50,222 nt of DNA, from contig JAIEMS010000005.1 in assembly GCA_019751915.1 (NCBI GenBank), positions 1 through 50,222 of the forward strand, read 5' to 3'. This document shows positions 33,619 to 42,676 of this stretch, piece by piece; the first letter of the stretch is position 1; each line of letters begins with the position of its first letter. The stretch comes from Burkholderiaceae bacterium (GTDB taxonomy: Bacteria; Pseudomonadota; Gammaproteobacteria; Burkholderiales; Burkholderiaceae_C). The position numbers and the translations under genes were made by a program. The notes under the pieces were generated by a model. It was not told the DNA's origin, made no database searches, and saw only the letters and a program-made list of their open reading frames with translations.

Positions 33619-33643
33619 GTGCAGAATTGTCGCATGCAGTTTT
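33619..33643 (+). repeat. right 25-bp direct repeat, covering the yejA start
   Basis: Second copy of the 25-bp repeat (see 33039). It begins exactly at the GTG that is the best start codon of yejA. Confidence 0.85.
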
Positions 33644-35490
33644 TGCTTCTTTTTTGCCTTTGTGCCGGTGCGGCTCCAGCTTGGGGTGGGCACGCTTATG
33701 CCCTGTGGGGGGCACCCAAGTACCCACCCGGTTTTGCCCATTTTGATTACGTCAACCCGGCAGCGCCCAAGGGCGGTGAGTTGCGTTTGGTGAGCAATTC
33801 GCGCGCTTCGACCTTCGACAAATACAACCCCTTCACCATCAAAGGCAGTGCGCCCGCGTATTTGTCCCAATTGATGTTTGACACTCTGTTGAGCGGCGCA
33901 CTGGACGAAACCGCTGCCGGTTATGGCCTGCTGGCCCAAGATGTGCAGGTAGCCGCCGATGGGCTTTCGGCCACTTTTCGCTTGCGGCCCGAGGCCCGTT
34001 TTCACCACGGCAAGCCGGTGTTGGCGCAGGATGTCAAGTTCAGCTATGACGCTTTGGTGGGGCCTTATGCTTCACCGTCGTACAAAACGATGCTGATCGA
34101 TGTGGCTGGGCTGGATGTGCTGGACGAGCGCACCGTGCGTTACCGCTTTAAGCAGCCCAACCGTGAGCTGCCTTTGACGGTCGGTGGCCTGCCGGTGTTT
34201 AGCCGCGATTGGGGCACGGTGGCGGGCCAGCCCGTGGCGTTCGATCAGCTGGTCGAGCAAGTGCCGTTGGGCAGCGGCCCGTACAAAATTGGCCCGGTGC
34301 GCTTTGGCAAAGACATCACCTATGTGCGCGACCCCCACTATTGGGCCAAAGACTTGAACGTGCGCCGGGGCACGGCCAATTTTGACCGCATCACCGTCAA
34401 AATCTACAAAGATGCCACGGCCCGCCTCGAAGCCCTGAAAGCGGGTGAGTTCGATTTGATGCGCTTTTTTAGCGCTGGTGATTGGGCGCGGCGCGTGACC
34501 GGCAAGAAGTTTGATTCGGGCGAATTGGTCAAGGGCGAGTTTCGGCACCAGTTGCCGTCGGGCTTTCAGAGCTATGTGCTCAACACCCGCCGCCCGTTGT
34601 TGCACGACGTGCGTGTGCGCGAGGCGCTGGGGCTGGCGGTGGATTTTGAGTGGATGAACCGGCAGATGTTTTACAACGCTTACGCGCGGGTCACGGGTTT
34701 GTTTGGCAACACGGCCTGCCAGACGCGCGGTACGCCGTCGCCCTCGGAATTGGCGCTGATGCAGCCGTGGCGCCACGCGCTGCCCGCCGGTGCCTTTGGC
34801 CCCATGACCGAGCCACCGCGCACCGATGGCGATCAGTCTCTGCGCGCCAATCTGCGCCGCGCCCAGCAATTGCTCAAAGAGGCAGGCTGGCAGGTGCAAG
34901 ACGGTGTTTTGAAAAATGCCCAAGGCCAAGCCTTCACCCTCGAATACATGGACAGCAACGAGGGCAGCATGCGCACTGTGGCACCGTGGATGCGCAACCT
35001 CGAAAAACTCGGTATCACGCTGCGCTTTCGGGCGGTGGACTTTGCCTTGTACCAGCAGCGCTTGCAAAAGTTTGACTTTGACATCACCAGCATTGCCTAC
35101 GGTGGCACCCACAACCCCGGCCAAGAGTTTGCCGACCTTTTTGGTAGCCAAGCCGCCGACACCGAGGATTCGGGCAATTTTTCGGGGATAAAAAATCCGG
35201 CGGTCGATGCCTTTATTACCGTCATGACCTCGGCCAAGACCGAGGCCCAATTGCTGCCCGCTTGCCACGCGCTGGAGAGGGTCATTGCCCACAGCCACGT
35301 TTTGATTCCGCAGTGGACTGCGCCGACGCACCGCATGGCCTACAACGCTTGGCGGCTGGCGCTGCCTGCCACCGTGCCGCCCTACTCCAGCGGCGAAGCG
35401 TGGGTCATGGACACCGGTTGGGCACGCCAGCCTGTGGGCACCAGTGCTCCTGATTCGATAGCTACTAGTGCAAGCAGAAAAGGCGGTTAA
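33619..35490 (+). CDS. yejA: peptide ABC transporter substrate-binding protein (YejA-like)
   Basis: 623 aa from the GTG at 33619, with GGGGA eight bases upstream; the ATG at 33634 is the alternative. The signal peptide LLLFCLCAGAAPAWG is followed by an OppA/DppA-type family-5 binding protein of the YejA group: HAYALWGAPKYPPGFAHFDYVNPAAPKGGELRL, then FRLRPEARFHHGKPVLAQDVKFSYD. It feeds the YejBEF permease; in enterobacteria Yej imports peptides and microcin C. The last residues (SIATSASRKGG) and stop come from a partial repeat of family R. Confidence 0.92.
   Translation: MQNCRMQFLLLFCLCAGAAPAWGGHAYALWGAPKYPPGFAHFDYVNPAAPKGGELRLVSNSRASTFDKYNPFTIKGSAPAYLSQLMFDTLLSGALDETAAGYGLLAQDVQVAADGLSATFRLRPEARFHHGKPVLAQDVKFSYDALVGPYASPSYKTMLIDVAGLDVLDERTVRYRFKQPNRELPLTVGGLPVFSRDWGTVAGQPVAFDQLVEQVPLGSGPYKIGPVRFGKDITYVRDPHYWAKDLNVRRGTANFDRITVKIYKDATARLEALKAGEFDLMRFFSAGDWARRVTGKKFDSGELVKGEFRHQLPSGFQSYVLNTRRPLLHDVRVREALGLAVDFEWMNRQMFYNAYARVTGLFGNTACQTRGTPSPSELALMQPWRHALPAGAFGPMTEPPRTDGDQSLRANLRRAQQLLKEAGWQVQDGVLKNAQGQAFTLEYMDSNEGSMRTVAPWMRNLEKLGITLRFRAVDFALYQQRLQKFDFDITSIAYGGTHNPGQEFADLFGSQAADTEDSGNFSGIKNPAVDAFITVMTSAKTEAQLLPACHALERVIAHSHVLIPQWTAPTHRMAYNAWRLALPATVPPYSSGEAWVMDTGWARQPVGTSAPDSIATSASRKGG
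35451..35490 (+). repeat. dispersed repeat family R, copy 5 (partial), at the yejA 3' end
   Basis: TGATTCGATAGCTACTAGTG then CAAGCAGAAAAGGCGGTTAA. It matches the start of the family (TTCGATAGCTACTAGYGC) and encodes SIATSASRKGG with the stop codon. Confidence 0.6.
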
Positions 35491-35493
35491 GCC

Positions 35494-36525
35494 ATGTTGG
35501 CCTATATTTTCAAGCGCATTTTGCTGATGCTGCCCACTTTGCTCGGGGTGCTGCTGCTGACTTTTGTGGTGCTGCAATTTGTGCCCGGTGGGCCGGTCGA
35601 GCAGTATCTGGCCGAGGCCAAAGCAGGGGCCGGTGGCGGTGGTGCCGAGGGCGGCGGGCTGGCCTACCGGGGCGCGCAAGGGGTTGACCCCAAGCGGCTA
35701 GAGCAAATTAAGGCGCTGTACGGTTTTGACAAGCCCGCGCCCGAGCGTTTTGTGCAAATGCTGCGCCAGTTTGCCCAGTTTGATTTGGGGCGCAGCTTTT
35801 TTCAAAACAAAGAGGTGTGGCAACTCATTGTTGAAAAGCTGCCGGTGTCGATCAGCTTGGGCTTGTGGACGTTTTTTATCAGTTACCTTGTGGCGGTACC
35901 GCTGGGCGTGGCTAAGGCGGTGCGTGCGGGTTCGCGTTTTGATTTGGTCACGACGCTGCTGATTTTGGTCGGCTACGCCATTCCGGGCTTTGTGCTGGGC
36001 GTGGCGCTGCTGGTGGTGTTTGGCGGTCAGTTGCAGTGGTTTCCGCTGCGTGGACTCACCTCAAGCCACTGGGAGACGCTGGGCTGGGGCGCGCGCGTGG
36101 TCGATTATCTTTGGCACATCACGCTACCGATCACGGCCATGGTGCTGGGCAGTTTTGCCGTGACCGCCATGCTGACCAAAAACGCGTTCCTTGAAGAAAT
36201 TCGCAAGCAATATGTGCTGACGGCGCGCGCCAAAGGCTTGAGCGAGCGCCAAGTGCTGTGGAAGCACGTTTTTCGCAATGCGCTGATTCCGATTGTCACG
36301 GGCTTTCCGGCGGCGTTTATTGGTGCGTTTTTTACCGGCTCGTTGCTGATTGAAACGCTGTTCTCGCTCGATGGACTGGGGCTGCTGAGTTTTGAGAGCG
36401 TCATCCGGCGCGACTACCCAGTGGTGCTGGGCACGCTGTACTTTTTTACGCTGATTGGGCTGGTGACCAAGCTGGTCAGCGATCTTTGCTACGTTTGGGT
36501 GGATCCGCGTGTCAAATTCGATTGA
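35494..36525 (+). CDS. yejB: peptide ABC transporter permease (YejB-like)
   Basis: 343 aa, a DppB/OppB-type permease with an N-terminal helix (YIFKRILLMLPTLLGVLLLTFVVLQFVPGGPV), five further helices and the EAA loop KQYVLTARAKGLSERQVLWKHVFRNALIP. The Gly/Ala-rich GAGGGGAEGGG segment near residue 46 is typical of YejB. It pairs with YejE at 37349 but is separated from it by a toxin-antitoxin pair. Confidence 0.93.
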   Translation: MLAYIFKRILLMLPTLLGVLLLTFVVLQFVPGGPVEQYLAEAKAGAGGGGAEGGGLAYRGAQGVDPKRLEQIKALYGFDKPAPERFVQMLRQFAQFDLGRSFFQNKEVWQLIVEKLPVSISLGLWTFFISYLVAVPLGVAKAVRAGSRFDLVTTLLILVGYAIPGFVLGVALLVVFGGQLQWFPLRGLTSSHWETLGWGARVVDYLWHITLPITAMVLGSFAVTAMLTKNAFLEEIRKQYVLTARAKGLSERQVLWKHVFRNALIPIVTGFPAAFIGAFFTGSLLIETLFSLDGLGLLSFESVIRRDYPVVLGTLYFFTLIGLVTKLVSDLCYVWVDPRVKFD

Positions 36526-36529
36526 GAAA

Positions 36530-36940
36530 ATGACCCCCACGGTGGCAACTGTGGATGCCTTGGTGCGCTTGCTGCAACAGAAACTTCCTGCTCTGTTGGC
36601 GGTTTATGGTTTTGGTAGCCGGGTGCAAGGCGCAGCCGGGCCTGACAGCGATTTGGATGTGGCCGTGTTGGTCGCAGGCTATGCCGATGTGTTGCTGCTG
36701 TGGCAACTGTCGGGTGATTTGGCCGATGTAGTGGGGTGTGCGGTCGATTTGCTGGACTTGCGCGCTGCCTCTACGGTGATGCAGTACCAAATCATCACCA
36801 CCGGAACGTGCTGGTGGGCATTGGACAGTCGAGCGCCGCTTTTTGAAAGCGCCATCCTCAGTGAAAAAACCGCGTTAGACACCGCTCGGGCAGGACTGTT
36901 GGCCGATATTCAAGAACGAGGCAGTATCTATGGTCGATGA
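36530..36940 (+). CDS. mntA: MNT-type nucleotidyltransferase antitoxin (MntA-like)
   Basis: 136 aa from the ATG at 36530, five bases after the yejB stop; a GTG at 36509 overlapping yejB is possible. Minimal nucleotidyltransferase with GS-x10-DxD: YGFGSRVQGAAGPDSDLDVAVL. In characterised HEPN/MNT pairs the MNT protein adds AMP groups to the HEPN toxin at a Tyr and blocks it. It overlaps the next gene by 11 bases. Confidence 0.9.
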   Translation: MTPTVATVDALVRLLQQKLPALLAVYGFGSRVQGAAGPDSDLDVAVLVAGYADVLLLWQLSGDLADVVGCAVDLLDLRAASTVMQYQIITTGTCWWALDSRAPLFESAILSEKTALDTARAGLLADIQERGSIYGR

Positions 36941-37352
36941 CGTGCTAATCAATAAAACCGCCACCATTGAGCGCTGTGTGGCACGGGCCCGAGAAGAATA
37001 TTTTCGTGCTCCGGCCAGTTTTGCTACCGACTTTACCCGCCAAGATGCCGCCATTTTGAACATTCAGCGGGCCTGTGAAGCCGCTCTGGACATGGGCCAG
37101 CACCTGATTCGCCGTGAGCGTTTGGGTGTGCCACAAAGTGCGCGCGATGTGTTTACCCTGTTGGCACAGCATGGCTGGATTGACCCCGCACTGGCCGATG
37201 TGCTCAAGCGCATGGTGGGGTTTCGCAACATTGCGGTACATGACTACCAGAGCCTGCAATTGCCCATCACCGTGGCAATTATTGAGACCCACTTGGAAGA
37301 TTTTTTGCGCTACAGCAAAGCGATTTTGCTGTGCGATGGACGTGTGGAATGA
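36930..37352 (+). CDS. hepT: HEPN-domain toxin (HepT-like, DUF86)
   Basis: 140 aa helical HEPN protein. It has the ribonuclease motif RNIAVHDY (R-x4-H followed by x-Tyr), where Arg and His form the active site and the Tyr is the AMP acceptor in known systems. GAGG lies eight bases before the ATG. The start overlaps mntA, and the stop overlaps the yejE start (ATGA), so this toxin gene is translationally tied to the transporter gene behind it. Confidence 0.9.
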   Translation: MVDDVLINKTATIERCVARAREEYFRAPASFATDFTRQDAAILNIQRACEAALDMGQHLIRRERLGVPQSARDVFTLLAQHGWIDPALADVLKRMVGFRNIAVHDYQSLQLPITVAIIETHLEDFLRYSKAILLCDGRVE

Positions 37353-38386
37353 GTACAACAACATCGCTGTCCCCCTCGCGCCGTGCTTGGCGGCGTTTTC
37401 AGCGCAACCGGCTGGGCTACTGGAGCCTGATCGCGTTTTGCACGCTGGTGCTGGTGAGTTTGTGTGCCGAGCTGCTCAGTAATGACCGGCCTTTGGTCGT
37501 GCGCTACGAGGGCCAGACATACTTTCCGATGCTCAAGGATTACCCCGAGACCACCTTTGGCGGTGACTTTGCCACACCAACCGATTACCTCGATCCGTTC
37601 ATCCAAAACCGTTTGCAGGCAGACAAAAACTGGGCGCTCTACACCGTCAATCCTTACGGCCCTAATACCCTCAATTACTTTGCCAAAGCGCCCAATCCTT
37701 CGGCACCCTCCACGGCCAACTGGCTGGGCACCGACGACCGGGGGCGCGATTTGCTGGCGCAACTGCTCTATGGCTTTCGTGTCAGTGTGCTGTTTGCACT
37801 GGCGCTGACCTTCACTGGCGTAGTGCTGGGGGTGCTGGCCGGGGCCATTCAAGGCTTTTTTGGCGGCAAAACCGATTTGGTGTTTCAGCGTTTGATCGAA
37901 ATTTGGGGTTCGATGCCCGAGCTGTATTTGCTCATCATTTTCAGCGCGGTGCTGTCGCCCAGCATCGGACTGCTGTTGGTGCTGTTGTCGCTGTTTGGCT
38001 GGATGGGCCTATCGGACTACGTGCGCGCCGAGTTTTTGCGCAACCGCCAGCTCGATTACGTCAAAGCGGCGCGGGCGCTGGGCGTGGGCAATGGGCAGAT
38101 CATCTGGCGGCACATTTTGCCCAACAGCCTGACACCAGTGGTGACGTTTTTGCCATTTCGCATGAGTGCCTCTATTTTGGCGCTGACATCGCTGGACTTT
38201 TTGGGGTTGGGCGTGCCGCCGGGCACCCCGAGTTTGGGCGAATTGCTCAGTCAGGGCAAAAACAACATCGACGCTTGGTGGATTTCGCTCTCGACCTTTG
38301 CCGTGCTGGTGGTGACGTTGTTGCTGTTGACCTTCATGGGCGACGCGCTGCGCGATGCCCTCGATCCGCGCAAAGCCGACGAATGA
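37349..38386 (+). CDS. yejE: peptide ABC transporter permease (YejE-like)
   Basis: 345 aa from the ATG at 37349 (MSTTTSLSPSRRAWRRFQRNRLGYWSL), which overlaps the hepT stop. The DppC/OppC-type layout has one N-terminal helix, a large periplasmic loop (about 50-135, YFPMLKDYPETTFGGDFATPTDYLDPFI, specific to YejE), five helices and the EAA loop LDYVKAARALGVGNGQIIWRHILPNSLTP. Second permease of the Yej transporter. Confidence 0.94.
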   Translation: MSTTTSLSPSRRAWRRFQRNRLGYWSLIAFCTLVLVSLCAELLSNDRPLVVRYEGQTYFPMLKDYPETTFGGDFATPTDYLDPFIQNRLQADKNWALYTVNPYGPNTLNYFAKAPNPSAPSTANWLGTDDRGRDLLAQLLYGFRVSVLFALALTFTGVVLGVLAGAIQGFFGGKTDLVFQRLIEIWGSMPELYLLIIFSAVLSPSIGLLLVLLSLFGWMGLSDYVRAEFLRNRQLDYVKAARALGVGNGQIIWRHILPNSLTPVVTFLPFRMSASILALTSLDFLGLGVPPGTPSLGELLSQGKNNIDAWWISLSTFAVLVVTLLLLTFMGDALRDALDPRKADE

Positions 38387-40056
38387 ACGGAACTTACATG
38401 ATGAATGCGGCCATGCCACCCCACCAAGCCAACCCAGTGCCCCAGCACGGCGCACCGTTGCTGGAAGTGCGAGATTTGTCGGTTTCCTTTGGCAGCAAGC
38501 GGGTGGTCAGTGGCGTTGATTTTTCGATAGCCTCGGGCGAAAAGCTGGCGCTGGTGGGCGAGTCGGGTTCGGGCAAAACCATCACGGCCCTGAGCCTGCT
38601 GCGGCTGGTCGGTGATGCCAAAATCACCGGCCAAGCCTTGCTGCGTGGGCGTGATCTGCTCACTTTATCAGAGCGCGAAATGCGCGGCGTGCGCGGTGGT
38701 GATATTGCGATGGTGTTCCAAGAACCGATGACGGCGCTCAACCCGCTCATGCCCATCGGACAGCAAATTTCCGAGGTTTTGGAGCTAAAAAAGGCACTCA
38801 CCCGCGCCCAGTCTGCACAAGCAGCTATTGAATTAATAGCGCTGACTGGCATCCCCGAACCGGCGCGGCGCGCCAATGCCTTTGCCCACCAGCTTTCGGG
38901 CGGCCAGCGCCAGCGGGCCATGATCGCCATGGCATTGGCGAGCCAACCGGCGCTGCTGTTGGCGGACGAGCCGACCACGGCGCTGGATGTCACGCTGCGC
39001 GGCCAAATCCTCGATTTGCTCTCTGAGCTGCAACGCCAGACCGGCATGGCGGTGCTGTTGATTACCCACGACCTGAACTTGGTGCGCCGTTTTGCCGACC
39101 GGGTGGCGGTGATGGAGCAGGGCGTGTTGGTCGAGCAAGGCCGTGTCGCCGAGGTCTTTGCCGCGCCGCAGCACGACTACACCCGTCGCTTGATTGCCAG
39201 TTTGCCCCGGCGCGATGTGCTCGAGGCAAGCTTGGCCGCCGATACGCCGCCGGTGCTACAGACCGATGCCTTGCGCGTGGCGTACCCAACACCCCTGCCG
39301 GGGTTGCGGGGCTGGTTTCAAAAAGGCGAATTCGTGGCAGTGCAAGGCGCAACGCTGCAACTGCTACCGGGCCAGACGCTGGGGGTGGTGGGCGAATCGG
39401 GTTCGGGCAAATCGACGCTGGCGCAGGCTATTTTGGGCCTCTTGCCGCACAGCGGCCAAATTGCCCTGCTGGGCCAAAGCTGGCAGCCCCCGGCGACACG
39501 CAATACACCGGCCAACCAAGGCCTGCGCCGACAGGTGCAGGTGGTGTTCCAAGACCCGTTTTCGTCGCTGTCGCCGCGCTTGACGGTGGAAGAAATCGTC
39601 GGTGAAGGCCTGCGGGTGCATGAACCGGCATTGCCAGCGGGGGATCGGCGCGCCCGTGTGGTGGCTGCTTTGGAGGAAGTAGGTTTAAGCGAGGCTCAGT
39701 TTCCGGGCCTTTTGGCGCGTTACCCGCATGAGTTTTCGGGTGGACAACGCCAGCGGCTGGCCATTGCCCGTGCCTTGATCGTTCAGCCACAGATTTTGGT
39801 GCTCGATGAGCCTACCAGTGCGCTGGATGTGACGATCCAGCAGCAGGTGCTGGCTTTGCTGCAACGCCTGCAACGCGAAAAGGGCTTGAGTTATCTGCTC
39901 ATCACCCACGATGTCGAGGTGATTCGAGCGATGGCGCACCACGTCATCGTCATGAAAAACGGCACCGTCGTAGAGAGCGGTGCCGTGTTGCGCGTGCTGG
40001 ATGCCCCAGAGCATCCGTACACGCAGCAGCTGGTAGCGGCTGCGGTACTGGCCTGA
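38383..40056 (+). CDS. yejF: peptide ABC transporter dual ATPase (YejF-like)
   Basis: 557 aa, with the ATG at 38383 overlapping the yejE stop; another ATG at 38398 is possible. Two ABC domains are fused, as in YejF: the first with VGESGSGKT, LSGGQRQRAMIAMAL and LLLADEPTTALD, the second with VGESGSGKST, FSGGQRQRLAIARAL and ILVLDEPTSALD. It powers peptide uptake by YejABE. Confidence 0.95.
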   Translation: MNGTYMMNAAMPPHQANPVPQHGAPLLEVRDLSVSFGSKRVVSGVDFSIASGEKLALVGESGSGKTITALSLLRLVGDAKITGQALLRGRDLLTLSEREMRGVRGGDIAMVFQEPMTALNPLMPIGQQISEVLELKKALTRAQSAQAAIELIALTGIPEPARRANAFAHQLSGGQRQRAMIAMALASQPALLLADEPTTALDVTLRGQILDLLSELQRQTGMAVLLITHDLNLVRRFADRVAVMEQGVLVEQGRVAEVFAAPQHDYTRRLIASLPRRDVLEASLAADTPPVLQTDALRVAYPTPLPGLRGWFQKGEFVAVQGATLQLLPGQTLGVVGESGSGKSTLAQAILGLLPHSGQIALLGQSWQPPATRNTPANQGLRRQVQVVFQDPFSSLSPRLTVEEIVGEGLRVHEPALPAGDRRARVVAALEEVGLSEAQFPGLLARYPHEFSGGQRQRLAIARALIVQPQILVLDEPTSALDVTIQQQVLALLQRLQREKGLSYLLITHDVEVIRAMAHHVIVMKNGTVVESGAVLRVLDAPEHPYTQQLVAAAVLA

Positions 40057-40060
40057 ATAA

Positions 40061-41410
40061 TCAGCCCTTGGTAGGGGCTGTTACCGCCATGTGATCGACG
40101 TGTTGGTCGAGGATGGCTTCTGGCTCTTGTGCTTCTTCCAGCGAAGGATTGTTCAGGCCCTCGTGCAGGCGCTGCATGTCCAAGTCGCCCGTCCATTTGG
40201 CAACTACCAAGGTTGCTACGCCGTTGCCGACCAAGTTGGTCAGCGCCCGCGCTTCAGACATAAAGCGATCAATGCCCAAAATCAGCGCCAAGCCTGCCAC
40301 GGGCACCCCACCGACTGCCGACAGCGTTGCTGCCAGCACGATAAAACCGCTGCCGGTAATGCCCGCTGCGCCCTTGGAGGTCAGCAACAGCACGGCCAGC
40401 AGTGTCAGTTGCTGCGTCAGTGTCATGGGGGTGTCGGTGGCTTGGGCGATGAAAACCGCTGCCATCGTCAAGTAAATCGAGGTGCCATCCAAATTGAACG
40501 AGTAGCCCGTTGGAATGACCAAACCGACCACCGACTTGCGCGCGCCCAAGTTTTCGAGCTTTTCCATCATCCGGGGCAACACCGATTCGGAGGACGAAGT
40601 GCCCAGCACAATCAGCAATTCTTCTTTGATGTAGCGAACAAACTTGACGATGCTAAAACCGTGCAAACGGGTAATGGTGCCCAGCACCACAAATATAAAC
40701 AGCAGGCAGGTCAGGTAAAACGCGCCCATCAGCTTGCCCAGCGAGAACAGCGAACCCAAGCCGTATTTGCCAATGGTGAAGGCCATAGCACCAAAAGCAC
40801 CAATCGGGGCTACCTTCATGACGATGCCAACGATGTCGAACAAGACGTGCGAGAACTTTTCGATAAAGTCAAACACCATCGTGCCGCGTCCGCCAAACTT
40901 GTGCAGCGCAAAACCAAACAGCACCGAAAACAACAGCACTTGCAAAATCTCGCCCTTGGCAAAGGCATCGACCACCGAGGATGGAATCACATTGAGCAAG
41001 AAGTCCACCGTGCCTTGCATCTTGCCCGGCGCGGTGTAGGCGGCAATGCCCTTGGTATCGAGCGATGCAGCATCGACGTGCATGCCCGAACCCGGTTGCA
41101 GCACATTGACCACAACCAAGCCAATGATGAGCGCCAACGTCGAGACGACTTCAAAATACAGCAGTGCCAAGCCGCCGGTTTTGCCGACCTTCTTCATGTC
41201 TTCCATGCCAGCAATGCCCACCACCACGGTACAGAAAATGATCGGGGCAATGATCATTTTGATGAGCTTGATAAAGCCATCGCCGAGCGGCTTGAGCGAA
41301 GCGCCCGTCTCGGGGTAAAAATGCCCTAGCAGCACGCCCACCGTGACGGCGAACAGCACCTGAACATAAAGGGACTTGTAAAGCGGTTTGCGCGCTGCTG
41401 TCTGTGACAT
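40061..41410 (-). CDS. dctA: C4-dicarboxylate/proton symporter DctA
   Basis: 449 aa from the ATG at 41410 ([17 protein letters not shown]). DAACS-family transporter with about eight membrane helices and two re-entrant loops: conserved [43 protein letters not shown], and a C-terminal cytosolic tail. It imports succinate, fumarate and malate. The tail end coincides with a hairpin CAGCCC...GGGCTG (about 40068-40083) between the convergent yejF and dctA genes. A dctP-type gene is 105 bases upstream on the same strand; dctSR lies beyond. Confidence 0.94.
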   Translation of the reverse strand: MSQTAARKPLYKSLYVQVLFAVTVGVLLGHFYPETGASLKPLGDGFIKLIKMIIAPIIFCTVVVGIAGMEDMKKVGKTGGLALLYFEVVSTLALIIGLVVVNVLQPGSGMHVDAASLDTKGIAAYTAPGKMQGTVDFLLNVIPSSVVDAFAKGEILQVLLFSVLFGFALHKFGGRGTMVFDFIEKFSHVLFDIVGIVMKVAPIGAFGAMAFTIGKYGLGSLFSLGKLMGAFYLTCLLFIFVVLGTITRLHGFSIVKFVRYIKEELLIVLGTSSSESVLPRMMEKLENLGARKSVVGLVIPTGYSFNLDGTSIYLTMAAVFIAQATDTPMTLTQQLTLLAVLLLTSKGAAGITGSGFIVLAATLSAVGGVPVAGLALILGIDRFMSEARALTNLVGNGVATLVVAKWTGDLDMQRLHEGLNNPSLEEAQEPEAILDQHVDHMAVTAPTKG

Positions 41411-41515
41411 GGCGAGGGCCTTCCAAAAGGGGTGGACGAATCGGGCGGGAATGCCGCGAAGGATACGCACCGCCTTGGGGCGTGCCAACTGTGGCGTTCA
41501 ACAGTCGGGTTTACC

Positions 41516-42574
41516 CTAATTCTCCGTGGCTTGGTGCAGGCATTCGCGCTGTATTTGGCGCAGCAGGGTCGATCCGCCCCGACCCTCAAAATCAGCGTGC
41601 ACCGGTTGTACGGCCTGTCGCAGTGCTTGGCGCTCTGGCACCGACAGCGTATGCAGTTGTGTGCCGGGTGTTTGCTCCAGCACCGTCCGTGCTTGCTGGT
41701 TGATTTGTGCCGATAAGCGGTTGCCTTGTTGCAGCGCATCCAACAGGGCTTGGGTCAAAAGCGCGCGGTCTGCTGCGCCCAGATGCGCCCAGAATTGTCC
41801 ATTGGCAACCACGGCATAACCGAGGTAGCCGTGGTCGGTCAATGTGACCGCGCGTTGCACCGGGGCCAGACGCTGGGTTAAAAAATTCGACAGCGGGTTT
41901 TCTGCCCCATCGACCACCCCCGAGGCCAGCGCCTGCCGGGTTTCGCCAAAAGGCAGTACCACCGGCTGCGCCCCCAGCGCCCGCATTTGGGCCGAGAGTA
42001 CCCGCGAGGCTTGTATGCGCAGGCGCAGTCCGCCAAAGTCTTGGACTTTTTTCAGAGGGTGCGGGGCGCTCATTTGCTTGAAGCCGTTGTCCAGAAAGCC
42101 CAGCCCGACCATTTGTTGCCGGGACAAACTTTGCAGCAGCTTGCCGCCTATGGTGCCTTGGGTGACGCAGCGCACCTGCGCCATGTTTTGGAACAAAAAA
42201 GGCAAATCGAAAACCTCAAACCCTGCGGCACCCACGGCGCTGAATTTAGACAGCGAGGGGGCCAGCATCTCAACCGCCCCCAGTTGCAGCGCTTCCATCT
42301 CGTCATCGTCGCCGTAAAGGGTTGAATTGGGATAAATGTCGAGGCGAATGCGCCCCCCAGAGCGTTGCTGCACCAATTTTTGCAACTGTTCCACCATTTG
42401 CCCTTTGGGGGTGTTGGAGGCGACCACGTGCGAGAACCGCACCACCACGGTCGGCACCGGTGCAGCTTGTGCGTGCAGGAGGTTGGCCCACAGTGCTATG
42501 GGTAGCAAATACTTACACCAAATACACCACTGCTGCAAAGAGGGTTGATGGGAAAGTAAAGTGGTATCGGCCAT
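41516..42574 (-). CDS. dctP: TRAP-type substrate-binding protein (DctP-like)
   Basis: 352 aa with an N-terminal signal (LLPIALWANLLHAQA). TRAP periplasmic binding protein of the DctP group: VVRFSHVVASNTPKGQMVEQLQKLVQQRSGGRIRLDIYPNSTLYGDDDEMEALQLGAVEMLAPS, and the conserved Arg region LRLRIQASRV then GVVDGAENPLSNF. TRAP membrane subunits DctQ and DctM are absent. Placed between DctA and the DctSR pair, it may capture dicarboxylates for uptake or help the sensor (inference). Confidence 0.88.
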   Translation of the reverse strand: MADTTLLSHQPSLQQWCIWCKYLLPIALWANLLHAQAAPVPTVVVRFSHVVASNTPKGQMVEQLQKLVQQRSGGRIRLDIYPNSTLYGDDDEMEALQLGAVEMLAPSLSKFSAVGAAGFEVFDLPFLFQNMAQVRCVTQGTIGGKLLQSLSRQQMVGLGFLDNGFKQMSAPHPLKKVQDFGGLRLRIQASRVLSAQMRALGAQPVVLPFGETRQALASGVVDGAENPLSNFLTQRLAPVQRAVTLTDHGYLGYAVVANGQFWAHLGAADRALLTQALLDALQQGNRLSAQINQQARTVLEQTPGTQLHTLSVPERQALRQAVQPVHADFEGRGGSTLLRQIQRECLHQATEN

Positions 42575-42676
42575 GTCCGCTATGCTACAACCACTGAACT
42601 TTTCGGCAATGTTCAGAAAATAATTTGAGTTTTGTTTTTTGATTTCTCTTATTTCATTGAAAGGAATAGTATTATC

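Noticed and set aside
34072-35679. 535-codon leftward frame opposite yejA and yejB
   Set aside because: Antisense shadow; composition and lack of motifs contrast with clear YejA and YejB on the other strand.
37903-38382. N-terminal extension of YejF from 37903
   Set aside because: It would overlap nearly half of yejE in another frame. The ATG at 38383 overlaps the yejE stop and leads directly into the first ABC domain.
38815-38852. Family R repeat inside yejF (GCAGCTATTGAATTAATAGCGC)
   Set aside because: The encoded residues AQAAIELIALTGIPEP align with ordinary ABC ATPases of this family, so the match is probably chance.
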